Shown here: piece by piece, positions 37,082-45,547 of the stretch
Layout: each line of letters opens with the position of its first letter
Position numbering within the stretch: position 1 is the stretch's first letter
Source of the DNA: an uncultured Erythrobacteraceae bacterium
GTDB taxonomy: Bacteria > Pseudomonadota > Alphaproteobacteria > Sphingomonadales > Sphingomonadaceae
DNA length: 52,595 nt
Assembly (NCBI GenBank): GCA_946482075.1
Contig: CAMLQG010000011.1
Coordinates: 1 to 52,595, forward strand
Reading direction: 5' to 3'
Notes under the pieces: generated by a model
Seen by the model: the letters and a program-made list of their open reading frames with translations, nothing else
Told to the model about the DNA's origin: nothing
The model's database searches: none
Translations under genes and position numbers: made by a program

Positions 37082-37174
37082 GTGATTTTCATAGTAACTT
37101 CAAATGCAATTGCGATGCTGTGCATCGCTTTTGCGACCTTGGTGATCAAGATCATCGAGGTTTTCCGGAAATAG
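37082..37174 (+). CDS. Candidate 30-residue single-span membrane peptide
   Basis: A GTG codon four bases after GGAAG opens a 30-codon frame ending in TAG. The peptide has a hydrophobic stretch NAIAMLCIAFATLVIKIIEV and a basic end (FRK), the layout of small membrane toxins and stress peptides. The DNA is A/T-richer than its surroundings. I know no family match, and such a short frame can occur by chance. It lies between galE and rpmJ, upstream of a structured stretch at 37216-37248. Confidence 0.35.
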   Translation: MIFIVTSNAIAMLCIAFATLVIKIIEVFRK

Positions 37175-37434
37175 CGGGTGAGGGGAGGCTGTTACAGCGC
37201 CTTCCCGATATGATTAAGGGGCGCAACCGTTACAGCGGCGCGCCCCTTGGAGATGATCTCATAGATCACTTCAAATGCACCACTCAGATAGGACAAATTG
37301 TCCTAATCGTCAATGAACGCCTAAATCATTGCCCGACACCTTCGCATGTCCGAATCCCTTGACTTGCCCGCCGCCCGCCCGTAACGGCGCGGCTTCAAAT
37401 TTCGCGGGGCGACCCGTCAAGCCGGACAAGTTTC
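37175..37434 (+). other. Leader region of rpmJ with hairpin
   Basis: No gene is convincing in this stretch. AAGGGGCGC (37216-37224) pairs perfectly with GCGCCCCTT (37240-37248). The word TTACAGCG occurs twice (37193-37200, 37230-37237), and GAGATGATCTC (37250-37260) is a small palindrome. It may hold the rpmJ promoter and a structured leader, or an RNA antitoxin partner of the small peptide upstream. An 80-codon frame across it has no protein-like character. Confidence 0.4.
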
Positions 37435-37560
37435 ATGAAGATTCGCAACAGTCTGAAATCGCTCAAGGGCCGCCATCGCGACAATCGCGTGATCCGTCGT
37501 CGTGGCCGCACCTATGTGATCAACAAGACCAACCGCCGTTTCAAGGCGCGTCAGGGCTGA
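37435..37560 (+). CDS. rpmJ: 50S ribosomal protein L36
   Basis: The 41-residue, highly basic product reads [17 protein letters not shown]... and ends in RRFKARQG, the alphaproteobacterial form of bL36 that lacks the zinc-binding cysteines. It is too short for many gene finders. ATG 37435 is the only sensible start. It stands alone and is followed by a terminator hairpin. Confidence 0.96.
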   Translation: MKIRNSLKSLKGRHRDNRVIRRRGRTYVINKTNRRFKARQG

Positions 37561-37616
37561 TGTTCCGCGTGCCGCGATTCGTTCGCGGCCGGTTTTCCAT
37601 GCCCCGTTTCAAGCAG

Positions 37617-37641
37617 GGCCTCCGCCGGTGCGGGGGCCTTT
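37617..37641 (+). terminator. Terminator hairpin after rpmJ
   Basis: GGCCTCCGC pairs with GCGGGGGCC (one G-T pair) across CGGT, followed by TTT. It lies 57 bases past the rpmJ stop and just before the HAD phosphatase start at 37645, so most transcripts of rpmJ probably end here. Confidence 0.6.
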
Positions 37642-37644
37642 GCC

Positions 37645-38286
37645 ATGTCTGTGCCTCAGAAAATGTCTGACGCACCCAAGAACCCCACGGCCGTCGTTTT
37701 CGATGTCGGCTGGGTCCTGGTCGAGTGGGACCTGCGCCACATCTATACCGATCTCATTCCCGATCCCGCGGAACGCGAATGGTTCGTGACTCATGTCGTC
37801 ACCCAGCCATGGCATTTCCAGCATGATGAGGGGCGCGAGCTGGATCAGCTGCTGGCCGAGAAGATCGCGGAGTTTCCCGAACACGCTGCGCTGATTCGCG
37901 CCTATGCGACCAATTTCAACGCTTCCATCCCCGGACCGGTCGCCGGCACGGCCGAGCTGGTGGAGCGGCTAGCGGCGCGCGGCGTGCCGCTCTATGCGCT
38001 GACCAATTTCGCGGCCCCGTTCTGGGATGCGTTCCGCCCGCTCTATCCGGTGCTGGATCATTTCCAGGACATCGTCGTCTCCGGCGTGGAGAAGCTCGTG
38101 AAGCCCGATCCGGCGATCTATCGCCTGGCCGAACGGCGCTTCGGCCATTCGGGCGCGGAGCTGTTCTTCACCGATGACAATCCGGCCAATATCGCAGGCG
38201 CGCACGCCGCCGGCTGGCATGCGCATCAGTTCCGCGATGCCGCTGCGCTGGAAGCGGAACTTGTCCGACATGGATTGCTCGATTGA
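37645..38286 (+). CDS. HAD superfamily phosphatase (subfamily IA type)
   Basis: The 213-residue protein has HAD motif I as VVFDVGWVLVEWD, motif II in YALTNFA, the motif III lysine in VEKLVKPDPAIY, and motif IV in LFFTDDNPANIAGA. Glycine replaces the second aspartate of motif I, as in YihX-like and dehalogenase-like members, so phosphatase activity is not certain. The start may be ATG 37645 or 37663. Substrate unknown. Confidence 0.88.
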   Translation: MSVPQKMSDAPKNPTAVVFDVGWVLVEWDLRHIYTDLIPDPAEREWFVTHVVTQPWHFQHDEGRELDQLLAEKIAEFPEHAALIRAYATNFNASIPGPVAGTAELVERLAARGVPLYALTNFAAPFWDAFRPLYPVLDHFQDIVVSGVEKLVKPDPAIYRLAERRFGHSGAELFFTDDNPANIAGAHAAGWHAHQFRDAAALEAELVRHGLLD

Positions 38287-38372
38287 GCGCGGTTGCGCCC
38301 CGCCGGACGCAGCGTTAGCCATTGGCTCAGGCAGTTCTGCCGGTGATTCTTGATCCTGGAGAGGAGGATTCA

Positions 38373-38753
38373 ATGTACAGCCACGTGATGGTCGGCGCCG
38401 ACGATATCGACAAGTCGACGAAGTTCTACAATGCAGTACTGGGCACGCTGGGCATGGGGGAAGGCTTCACCGATCCCGCAGGCCGCGTGTTCTACTCGAA
38501 CGGCACAGCGAACTTCGCGATCACCAAGCCGATCAACGGCCAGGCCGCGACCGGTGCCAATGGCGGCACGATCGGCTTCGGCGCGGCTTCGCCCGAACAG
38601 GTCGATGCATGGCACGCCGCCGGCACCGCCAATGGCGGCACCACTTGCGAAGACGCGCCGGGCTGGCGCGAGATGAACGGCATGAAACTGTATCTCGCCT
38701 ATCTGCGCGATCCTTCGGGCAACAAGCTCTGCGCCCTCCACATGGGCGGCTGA
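38373..38753 (+). CDS. VOC family (glyoxalase/bleomycin-resistance fold) protein
   Basis: The 126-residue protein is a single vicinal-oxygen-chelate module: MYSHVMVGADDIDKSTKFYN at the start and YLRDPSGNKLCALHMGG at the end, with metal-ligand positions partly kept. GAGGAGGA precedes ATG 38373. Such proteins include lyases, dioxygenases and resistance proteins, and the substrate cannot be inferred. A strong terminator follows. Confidence 0.88.
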   Translation: MYSHVMVGADDIDKSTKFYNAVLGTLGMGEGFTDPAGRVFYSNGTANFAITKPINGQAATGANGGTIGFGAASPEQVDAWHAAGTANGGTTCEDAPGWREMNGMKLYLAYLRDPSGNKLCALHMGG

Positions 38754-38768
38754 GCCAAAACTTACCGG

Positions 38769-38799
38769 ACGGCCGGCTTCACCCGAAGCCGGCCGTTTT
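38769..38799 (+). terminator. Intrinsic terminator after the VOC gene
   Basis: ACGGCCGGCTTC pairs perfectly over 12 bases with GAAGCCGGCCGT across ACCC and is followed by TTT. It lies 15 bases past the VOC gene stop and isolates it from the SnoaL-like gene. Confidence 0.92.
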
Positions 38800-38816
38800 C
38801 TGTTGGGAGACAAGGA

Positions 38817-39191
38817 ATGGATGCCAAGCAGGAAGTCGTCCGCTTTCTCGATCGTTGGGATGTGAGCCTGGACGAGATCCGCGCAGCCTTGCGCGACACG
38901 ATCCGTCCGGACGGCGTGTGGGACAATGTCGGCCTGTCGGTGACGACGGGGCCGGAAGAGGCCATGCCGATCATCGACGCCTTCGTCGCCCAGACGGGCT
39001 TTGCGCGGATGGGCGTGGACATGGTCAACATCTGCGCCGACGGGAACCGCGTGTTCACCGAACGCGTGGACCGCTTTTTCGACAGCGACGGCAAGGAAAT
39101 CAACGCGCTGCGCGTGCTCGGCGTGTTCGAGCTGGATGATCAGGGCAAGATCCTCCAGTGGCGGGATTATTTCGATTCCAAATCGATGTGA
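38817..39191 (+). CDS. Limonene-1,2-epoxide hydrolase/SnoaL-like protein
   Basis: The 124-residue protein fits the cone-shaped NTF2/SnoaL fold. Its conserved set resembles limonene-1,2-epoxide hydrolase: WDNVG (asparagine), VFTERVDRFFD (Arg-x-Asp pair) and the C-terminal WRDYFD aspartate, in the right order. Such enzymes hydrate epoxides with this Asp-Arg-Asp triad. The resemblance is good enough to suggest epoxide hydrolase activity, not its substrate. AAGGA lies just upstream of the ATG. Confidence 0.8.
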   Translation: MDAKQEVVRFLDRWDVSLDEIRAALRDTIRPDGVWDNVGLSVTTGPEEAMPIIDAFVAQTGFARMGVDMVNICADGNRVFTERVDRFFDSDGKEINALRVLGVFELDDQGKILQWRDYFDSKSM

Positions 39192-39213
39192 GGATCGAGC
39201 AACGCTCACCTTC

Positions 39214-39289
39214 GTTCGTCCTGAGCTTGTCGAAGGATTCTTACGACACCAGAAAGGAAAAGCTGTTCTTCGACAGGCTCAGGACGAAC
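39214..39289. repeat. REP-like inverted repeat, family A, copy 3
   Basis: GTTCGTCCTGAGCTTGTCGA and TCGACAGGCTCAGGACGAAC bound the element. It lies between the SnoaL-like gene and a comM remnant, at the edge of a disturbed stretch. Confidence 0.88.
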
Positions 39290-39311
39290 GGAAGGAGCTT
39301 CTTCGCGGGAC

Positions 39312-39400
39312 GGTACCTGAACGCCTCGGTCACATGGATATGGCTGATCCCATCCGTCCCGCCAAATCTGCAATGGTCCGGCCTATGCACAGCACCAGCG
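39312..39400 (-). pseudogene. Remnant of a second comM/yifB 3' end
   Basis: On the minus strand, pieces translate to TIADLAG, then DGISHIHVTEAFRYR in another frame. The intact ComM C-terminus is VARTIADLAGADGVTRIHVA, then EALSYRR. The DNA aligns with the intact comM end (about 40,400-40,480), with roughly seven in ten bases equal and two single-base losses that break the frame. The divergence rules out a recent duplication. It suggests that a different comM allele, or an element carrying one, was once here. Confidence 0.6.
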
Positions 39401-39519
39401 CTACCTGACACGCAGTGCCACGAAGGTCTGAAAGGGTGGAGAATGGACATTCGGAATTCGCCAGTCGCCCTATGAAAGTGAGTTGGCGGAAAAATCAGGC
39501 CAGGGCTTCTGGGTCGGCA

Positions 39520-39954
39520 TCAATCCTTGTCTATATCCCCTGCAGACCAGACGAGAACTAGCCAGCCGATTATCAAAGCGCTGAGACCGATTGGTCTGGT
39601 CGGCGTGAGCGAAACAGCGAAGCCTACCGCGTCGCAATAGAGTGGCAGGCAATAGAGCAATATTCCTGAAAGGAAGAATGTCGGAGCCAGACGAGCGCCC
39701 CGTGCCCCGATATTCATGAAAGTGGCACAAGCCAAGGTTGCCATCGCGTGCATGAATTGCACCTGGGCACCAAACCTCGCCATCGCCGCGTGCTGTGGGT
39801 AGCCCACGCTTGGCTCAGCAAAAAGAAGAACGGACAAAGCGAAGAGCGCATTCAGGGCGCCAAGGCGCATCCACACTGCGCGTGTCCAGAGCGGCTTTTC
39901 CCGCACCGCTTCAACACTATCTCGCTTGCCTGCGAGGCTGTCATCCATGTGCAT
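39520..39954 (-). CDS. DUF423-like small membrane protein
   Basis: The product of about 144 residues has four hydrophobic segments, beginning MRLGALNALFALSVLLF and ending RPIGLSALIIGWLVLVWS, with QVQFMHAMATLACATFM between. The order and the PIG...IIGW end match the DUF423 family of inner-membrane proteins of unknown function. The start is uncertain: ATGs at 39954 and 39948 lack a clear ribosome site, and one at 39870 begins at the first membrane segment. Base composition is less GC-rich than in neighbouring genes, suggesting separate origin. Confidence 0.65.
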   Translation of the reverse strand: MHMDDSLAGKRDSVEAVREKPLWTRAVWMRLGALNALFALSVLLFAEPSVGYPQHAAMARFGAQVQFMHAMATLACATFMNIGARGARLAPTFFLSGILLYCLPLYCDAVGFAVSLTPTRPIGLSALIIGWLVLVWSAGDIDKD

Positions 39955-40029
39955 GATATCACCACAGGTCGCGGGTCGGGGACATCTGGCAGGAGTGGAC
40001 CAGCCTCCTGTTGAGTCACCTTTCGACAT

Positions 40030-40179
40030 CTCCCCGCGCTCAGGCTTTTCCTGAAGTTTCGAATGACTGTGTTGGATAGCTCCGGGGCTGTCAAATTGGC
40101 ATCTTCGGTTTGTAACGAGATTGCAAAGGAAGGGCGGTGTTTCTCAGGTTCGGGTGGAAAGCAGCGGTTTTTCCATTTC
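40030..40179. other. Intergenic stretch, no gene seen
   Basis: This piece between the DUF423-like gene and the family B repeat is less GC-rich than the surrounding genes. I see no gene, terminator or RNA in it. It may belong to the same inserted or disturbed segment as the DUF423-like gene. Confidence 0.4.
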
Positions 40180-40338
40180 CGTCATGCCAGCGAAGGCTGG
40201 CATCTCTGTCCTCACAGGACATGGCCGAAAAGGTCGCTCCAGCCGGGATTGGCTTCTTCAGGCGTATCTTCCAGTCGCCCTGCATCTCGAGAAGCTATCG
40301 CCCGGATAAGGCAGATGCCAGCCTTCGCTGGCATGACG
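40180..40338. repeat. Inverted repeat, family B, copy 2
   Basis: CGTCATGCCAGCGAAGGCTG and CAGCCTTCGCTGGCATGACG are exact reverse complements that bound a longer (about 119-base) inner segment than in the other copies. It lies just downstream of comM. Confidence 0.85.
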
Positions 40339-40376
40339 GGGTTAGGGAAACGTCCGCAATGGGTCGATAGCCGCCA

Positions 40377-41885
40377 TCAACTCGCCGGCGGCCGCCTTCT
40401 GTAACTCAGCGCTTCCGCCACATGGATGCGCGTGACCCCATCCGCACCCGCCAGATCGGCGATGGTGCGCGCCACGCGCAGGATGCGGGTGTAGCCGCGA
40501 GCGGATAGCCGCATCGCTTCGGCGGCCTGGAGCAGCAGCTTGCGCCCTGCTTCGTCCGGCGTCGCGTGCGCATCGAGCGCGTCGCCTTCCAGCTCCGTAT
40601 TGCTGCGCGCCTTGGTGCCCTTCAGGCGCGCCGTCTGGATCGCACGCGCGGTAGCGACACGGGCGGCGACTTCGGCCGAGCCTTCCGCCGGCGCGGGTAA
40701 AGCGAGGTCCATGGCGCTCACCGCCTGGACATCGACATGGAGATCGATCCGGTCGAGCAACGGGCCGGAGACCTTGCTCTGGTAATCGGCTGCGCAGCGC
40801 GGGGCGCGGCTGCAGGCGAGCGCGGCATCGCCGAGATGGCCGCAGCGGCAGGGGTTCATCGCGGCGATCAGCTGCACGCGTGCGGGATAGGTCACATGCG
40901 CATTGGCCCGCGCGACGCTGACTTCCCCCGTTTCCAGCGGCTGGCGCAGCGAATCGAGCACGGCGCGCTGGAATTCGGGCAGCTCGTCGAGGAACAGCAC
41001 GCCGAGATGAGCAAGGCTGACTTCGCCCGGCCGCGCGCGCAGTCCTCCGCCGGTCAGCGCCGCCATCGAAGCGGAATGATGCGGCGCGCGGAAAGGCCGG
41101 CTCCGGCTGATCCGTCCGCCGTCCAGCGTGCCGGCGACCGAAGCGACCATCGAGACTTCCAGCGCCTCGGCCGGGGTCAGCGCGGGCAGGATGCCCGGCA
41201 GGCAGGCGGCGAGGAGCGATTTGCCCGCGCCCGGCGGGCCCGCCATCAGCAGATTGTGCCCGCCAGCCGCCGCGATCTCCAGCGCGCGTTTGGCGACCTC
41301 CTGGCCTTTCACCTGGCGCAGGTCCGGCCCGTGCGCCGGCTCTTCCGCCTCGCCCGGCTGTGGTGTGGCGAGCGTCTGAATGCCCTTGAGGTGATTGAGC
41401 AGGGCGACGAGATCGGGCGCGGCGCAGAGCGCGATGCCGCTCGCCCAGCGGGCTTCCGCGCCTTGTGCGGCCGGGCAGATCAACCCCTTGTCTTCGCCGC
41501 TGGCATGCAGCGCGGCCAACAGCACGCCGGGCGAGGGGACGATCCGCCCGTCCAGCGCCAGCTCGCCCACCGCGATCCAGTCGGTCAGCTGTTCGGCATC
41601 GGTCGCCCCCATTGCGGCAAGGAGTGCCAGCGCGATCGGGAGATCGTAATGCGAGCCTTCCTTGGGCAAGTCCGCCGGGGAGAGGTTGATCGTGATCCGC
41701 TTGGGAGGCAGCGACAGGCCCATGGCTGCCAGTGCGGCCTGCACGCGTTCGCGGCTCTCGCCCACCGCCTTGTCGGGCAGGCCGACGATCGAGAAGCGCG
41801 GCATGCCGGGCGCGATCTGGCATTGCACTTCCACTGCGCGCGCTTCCAGCCCCAGATAGGCAACCGTCGATATGATCGCGACCAC
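40377..41885 (-). CDS. comM: YifB/ComM family Mg-chelatase-like AAA+ ATPase
   Basis: The 502-residue protein has the N-terminal LonC-like domain (STVAYLGLEARAVEVQC, FSIVGLPDKAVGESRERVQA, INLSPADLPKEGSHYDLPIA). The AAA+ core has Walker A AGPPGAGKSLLAACLPG and Walker B GVLFLDELPEFQR, then RCGHLGDAALACSRAPRC. It ends with a helical lid (GYTRILRVARTIADLAG). ComM proteins drive branch migration during natural transformation. The GTG at 41885 is the start, with GGGGGAAG a few bases upstream; the frame remains open upstream without conserved sequence. A broken copy of its 3' end lies 1 kb away. Confidence 0.93.
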   Translation of the reverse strand: MVAIISTVAYLGLEARAVEVQCQIAPGMPRFSIVGLPDKAVGESRERVQAALAAMGLSLPPKRITINLSPADLPKEGSHYDLPIALALLAAMGATDAEQLTDWIAVGELALDGRIVPSPGVLLAALHASGEDKGLICPAAQGAEARWASGIALCAAPDLVALLNHLKGIQTLATPQPGEAEEPAHGPDLRQVKGQEVAKRALEIAAAGGHNLLMAGPPGAGKSLLAACLPGILPALTPAEALEVSMVASVAGTLDGGRISRSRPFRAPHHSASMAALTGGGLRARPGEVSLAHLGVLFLDELPEFQRAVLDSLRQPLETGEVSVARANAHVTYPARVQLIAAMNPCRCGHLGDAALACSRAPRCAADYQSKVSGPLLDRIDLHVDVQAVSAMDLALPAPAEGSAEVAARVATARAIQTARLKGTKARSNTELEGDALDAHATPDEAGRKLLLQAAEAMRLSARGYTRILRVARTIADLAGADGVTRIHVAEALSYRRRPPAS

Positions 41886-42045
41886 GCTGCTTCCCCCAAT
41901 GCCCGGCCATTGCCATACCGCGCGTGAAGGCGCTGTCGAGCGGCCCTGGCTTCGACCTCCTCCATTTTCGAGGTAACAGCGTAAACCTTGCGGCAACCTT
42001 GTTTGTTTGCGCTGACATAGGAAGCAGCGGGGCATTGCAGGCGGC

Positions 42046-42888
42046 ATGCGCAAGCTCCTCGCCCTGCTGGCCGCCACGCCGTTCCTTTTCGCCGCTCCGT
42101 TGCAGGCGCGCGAGGCGGTGTACCAGACGATCGTCGAGGAGATCACCATCGTCAGCGGGCCGGGGGATTATGTCTCGCTGGTGCCGCCGGCCGAAATTCC
42201 GCGCGGGATCGCGCGCTATGGTCCCTTCAGAGTACTCGATGCGAAGCGCGCGGCACTGGTCGACGTCACGAGCGACGGAGCGCCTGCCGCTTTCGCCGCC
42301 ATGCTGCGCGACTATCCGGGGATCGCCACGCTCGAAATGATCGAATGCCCGGGCACTGAGAACGACCGGGCGAATCTGCGGCTTGGCCGGATGATCCGCG
42401 CGGCCGGGATCGAAACCCATGTGCCGCATGGCGGCTCGGTGCGATCGGGCGCGGTGGAGCTGTTCCTGGCGGGCGCCGCCCGGCGGATAGATGACGGAGC
42501 GGAATTCGCGGTTCATTCCTGGATCGACGATACGGGGCACCAGGCGCGGGACTATGGGCCGAATTCGCCGGAGAACCGCAAATACCTCAACTATTATCGC
42601 GAGATGGGCATGGGCGAGCCGCAGGCCGCCGCCTTCTATGCGATGACCAATTCGGTGCCGTTCGAAAGCGCGCGCTGGTTGAGCGCGGGCGAGATGCGGC
42701 GATGGATCGCGGCTCCCATCCCGGCCGCACCGGCCTTGCCGGTCCCGACTCTGGCGGCGGCCGATGTGCTGGCGCCCGACACCAATCTCCCGCCGCCGCT
42801 CGCGGTGTTGAGCTTCGCGGTCACGGCCGCGCCGCGGGCGGCCTATTCCGAACTCGCCTATCTTGACTTGAGCGCCGCGCTCCACTAA
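42046..42888 (+). CDS. Secreted protein resembling the ClpP/crotonase fold
   Basis: The 280-residue product has a signal peptide (LLALLAATPFLFAAPLQA, cleavage before REAVYQ). The middle (residues about 90-160) has the order of ClpP-like periplasmic proteins: LEMIECPG, LGRMIRAAGIETHV, then SGAVELFLAGAARRIDDGAEF and AVHSW. In relatives a CxSAC segment and a histidine follow the same course; here the serine lies in VRSGA and the histidine in FAVHSW. Whether it is an active serine hydrolase is unclear. The C-terminal 60 residues are proline- and alanine-rich. Confidence 0.55.
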   Translation: MRKLLALLAATPFLFAAPLQAREAVYQTIVEEITIVSGPGDYVSLVPPAEIPRGIARYGPFRVLDAKRAALVDVTSDGAPAAFAAMLRDYPGIATLEMIECPGTENDRANLRLGRMIRAAGIETHVPHGGSVRSGAVELFLAGAARRIDDGAEFAVHSWIDDTGHQARDYGPNSPENRKYLNYYREMGMGEPQAAAFYAMTNSVPFESARWLSAGEMRRWIAAPIPAAPALPVPTLAAADVLAPDTNLPPPLAVLSFAVTAAPRAAYSELAYLDLSAALH

Positions 42889-42978
42889 CCGCGCGCCCTT
42901 GATCGACGCCCTCGGGGTGGCGAATCTCTCTACTTTGCGCGCCGCGACGGCGCAGTTGACGATTTCGAGGGTTTTACG

Positions 42979-43113
42979 ATGAAGCGCACTTTCCAGCCCA
43001 GCAACCTCGTGCGCAAGCGGCGTCACGGTTTCCGTTCGCGCATGGCCACTGTCGGCGGCCGCAACGTGCTGCGTGCGCGCCGCGCGCGCGGTCGCAAGAA
43101 GCTGTCGGCCTGA
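42979..43113 (+). CDS. rpmH: 50S ribosomal protein L34
   Basis: The 44-residue basic protein begins [20 protein letters not shown] and ends in RGRKKLSA, the full bL34 family sequence. It heads the conserved rpmH-rnpA-yidD-yidC cluster. The ATG at 42979 is preceded by GAGGG. Confidence 0.97.
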   Translation: MKRTFQPSNLVRKRRHGFRSRMATVGGRNVLRARRARGRKKLSA

Positions 43114-43136
43114 GCCTGACGGCCCAGCCGCCGCTT

Positions 43137-43520
43137 ATGGCGGTGCTGACGCGCCGCTCCGATTTCCTGGCCGCCAACCGGGGCTTGCGCGTTGCACGCC
43201 CCGGCTTCGTGCTGCTTGCGCGCCCCAACGGCGGGCAGGGTAAGCGCTACGGCATCACTGTCACCAAGCGTATCGGCAATGCGGTGGTCCGCAACCGGAT
43301 GAAGCGCCGCTTCCGCGAATTGCTGTGGGCGGCGCTGCCGGGCGAAGGCCTGCCCGATCATGATCACGTGCTGATCGGGCGCGAAGGCGGGGTGGAGCGG
43401 GACTTTTCGACGCTGCGCGAGGAACTGTCCGCCGCCCTGGCCCGCGCGGCGCAAGGCAAGGGCGATCCGCCGCGCAAGCCGCGAACGGGTGCCCGGCAAG
43501 CCGGGGCTCCGCGCAAGTGA
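43137..43520 (+). CDS. rnpA: Ribonuclease P protein component
   Basis: The 127-residue protein has [13 protein letters not shown] at the N-terminus and the RNA-binding RNR motif [19 protein letters not shown]. It joins the catalytic RNA of RNase P to process tRNA 5' ends. It starts 23 bases after rpmH. The last 25 residues are a basic, disordered tail longer than in many members. Confidence 0.95.
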   Translation: MAVLTRRSDFLAANRGLRVARPGFVLLARPNGGQGKRYGITVTKRIGNAVVRNRMKRRFRELLWAALPGEGLPDHDHVLIGREGGVERDFSTLREELSAALARAAQGKGDPPRKPRTGARQAGAPRK

Positions 43521-43726
43521 AGTATCTTCTCATCCTCATTGCGCGTGCCTGGCAGATCGGCCCCTCGCGCATCCTTCCGCCCACGTGCCGCTATGCGCCG
43601 TCCTGTTCCGAATATGCGATCCAGGCGATCGGCAGATATGGCGCGATTAAGGGTGGCTGGCTGGCGGCTAAGCGTCTATTGCGCTGCCACCCTTGGGGAG
43701 GGCACGGCTACGACCCGGTGCCTTGA
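43517..43726 (+). CDS. yidD: Membrane protein insertion efficiency factor YidD
   Basis: The 69-residue protein has the family core [20 protein letters not shown] followed by [20 protein letters not shown]. It assists YidC-dependent membrane insertion. It starts with GTG overlapping the rnpA stop (GTGA), showing coupling. Confidence 0.95.
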   Translation: MKYLLILIARAWQIGPSRILPPTCRYAPSCSEYAIQAIGRYGAIKGGWLAAKRLLRCHPWGGHGYDPVP

Positions 43727-43761
43727 GGCCGTAGCGCAGGCGATTGAATGGGAATTTCCGA

Positions 43762-45522
43762 GTGAGCAATCAGCGTAACATCGTCTTCGCGGTGGTCCTG
43801 TCGATGGTCCTGCTGCTGGGCTGGGACATGGCCTTGCGCTGGTTCTACCCGCAGGCACCCAAACAGACCGTGATCGAAGGCAAGGTCACCGAATCGAGCA
43901 ATCAGCCGAAGCGCACTCGTGAAGGCGGATTGACCGATCCCGGCGACATCGCGCTCGAGGAGCACGATCTGGAAACCGCCCTCAAGGCGCCGGCTCGCGT
44001 GCCGATCGCGGCGCCCGGCCTCTCGGGTTCGATCAATCTCAAGGGCGGCGTGCTCGACGATCTGACGATCAATCGCCATCGCGCCACGGTCGAGAAGAAC
44101 AGCGGCCCGACGCGGCTGTTCTCTCCCGCCGGCACTCCTGCCCAGTATTTCGCGCAGTTCCGCTGGATCGGCCAGGGCGTTCCGCTCCCCGGCCCGAAGA
44201 CGGTGTGGCAGGCGCAGGGAACCAAGCTGACCCCGCAGACGCCGGTCACGCTCACCTGGGACAATGGGGCGGGCCAGACTTTCGCGATCCGCTTCGCGAT
44301 CGATGAGAACTACATGATCACCGCGGCACAGAGCGTCGCCAATCGCGGCGCGGGCACGGTGGTGGTGCAGCCGGTGGCGCAGATCAACCGCACCGACCGG
44401 ACGGCCAGCACCGACACGTGGAACGTCCATTCCGGCCCGTTCGGCGCGTTCGACGATGCCGTCACATTCGGGCCGGACTACAGCGCGGTGACCGAAGCCG
44501 GAAAGGTCGACAACAAGGGCCAGACCGGCTGGCTCGGCTTCACGGACATCTACTGGATGTCCGCGCTGATCCCGCAGGACGGCCAGCGTACCACCAGCGA
44601 TTTCCGCGCGCCCGCGAAGGGCGTCTACCTTGCCGACCTCTTCTACCAGGCCCAGACCGTGCCGGCGGGCAAGGTCGCCGCGCGGACCACGCGGCTCTTC
44701 GCCGGCGCCAAGGAAAGCAAGGTGCTGGATGCCTATGAGCAGGGCGGCGTCTCGCGCTTCGGTCTCGCGATCGACTGGGGCTGGTTCCGCTGGTTCGAAC
44801 GGCCGATCTTCCTCCTGCTCGACAAGCTGTTCCAGCTGGTGGGCAATTTCGGCGTGGCGATCATCCTGCTGACGCTGATCATCCGCGGCGTGATGTTCCC
44901 CATCGCCCAGCGCCAATTCGCCAGCATGGCCGCGATGCGCGCGCTGCAGCCCAAGCTGAAGGCGCTGCAGGAACGCTACAAGGACGACCGCCAGGAACTC
45001 CAGCAGAAGACGATGGCGCTCTACAAGGAGGAGAAGGTCAATCCGCTGGCGGGCTGCCTGCCGCTGATCATCCAGATCCCGATCTTCTTCGCGCTCTACA
45101 AGGTGCTGATCCTGACGATCGAAATGCGCCACCAGCCCTTCGTGCTGTGGATCAAGGACCTCTCCGCGCCCGATCCGCTGCATGTGCTGAATCTGTTCGG
45201 CCTGCTGCCGTTCACGCCGCCGGCCTTTCTCGGCATCGGCATCCTGGCGATCCTGCTCGGCATCACCATGTGGCTGCAGTTCAAGCTGAACCCGGCCGCG
45301 ATGGATCCGGTGCAACAGCAGGTCTTCGCGATCATGCCATGGGTGCTGATGTTCGTGATGGCGCCGTTCGCGGCGGGCCTGCTGATCTACTGGATCACCT
45401 CCAACATCCTGACGATGACGCAGCAATGGTATCTCTATTCGCGCCATCCCCAGTTGAAGGAGCAGGCGGCCAAGGACCGCGCGGAAATGGCCCGCAAGAA
45501 GGAGCGCGAAGCGAAGGGCTGA
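43762..45522 (+). CDS. yidC: Membrane protein insertase YidC
   Basis: The 586-residue protein has an N-terminal membrane segment (NIVFAVVLSMVLLLGWDMAL) and a large periplasmic beta domain (about 50-345). The conserved insertase core follows, with FGVAIILLTLIIRGVMFPIA, MRALQPKLKALQERYKDD and NPLAGCLPLIIQIPIFFALY, then LMFVMAPFAAGLLIYWITSN. The arginine in LIIRG is the hydrophilic groove residue. It inserts and folds inner-membrane proteins with or without Sec. GTG 43762 is chosen, giving the usual family start SNQRNI; a TTG at 43744 is in frame. Confidence 0.96.
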   Translation: MSNQRNIVFAVVLSMVLLLGWDMALRWFYPQAPKQTVIEGKVTESSNQPKRTREGGLTDPGDIALEEHDLETALKAPARVPIAAPGLSGSINLKGGVLDDLTINRHRATVEKNSGPTRLFSPAGTPAQYFAQFRWIGQGVPLPGPKTVWQAQGTKLTPQTPVTLTWDNGAGQTFAIRFAIDENYMITAAQSVANRGAGTVVVQPVAQINRTDRTASTDTWNVHSGPFGAFDDAVTFGPDYSAVTEAGKVDNKGQTGWLGFTDIYWMSALIPQDGQRTTSDFRAPAKGVYLADLFYQAQTVPAGKVAARTTRLFAGAKESKVLDAYEQGGVSRFGLAIDWGWFRWFERPIFLLLDKLFQLVGNFGVAIILLTLIIRGVMFPIAQRQFASMAAMRALQPKLKALQERYKDDRQELQQKTMALYKEEKVNPLAGCLPLIIQIPIFFALYKVLILTIEMRHQPFVLWIKDLSAPDPLHVLNLFGLLPFTPPAFLGIGILAILLGITMWLQFKLNPAAMDPVQQQVFAIMPWVLMFVMAPFAAGLLIYWITSNILTMTQQWYLYSRHPQLKEQAAKDRAEMARKKEREAKG

Positions 45523-45547
45523 GGCCTGCGCTTCGCGGGACCGCACG

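Noticed and set aside
37120..37362. 80-codon frame between galE and rpmJ
   Set aside because: It crosses a perfect hairpin and has no ribosome site or protein-like composition. The shorter 30-codon frame is a better candidate.
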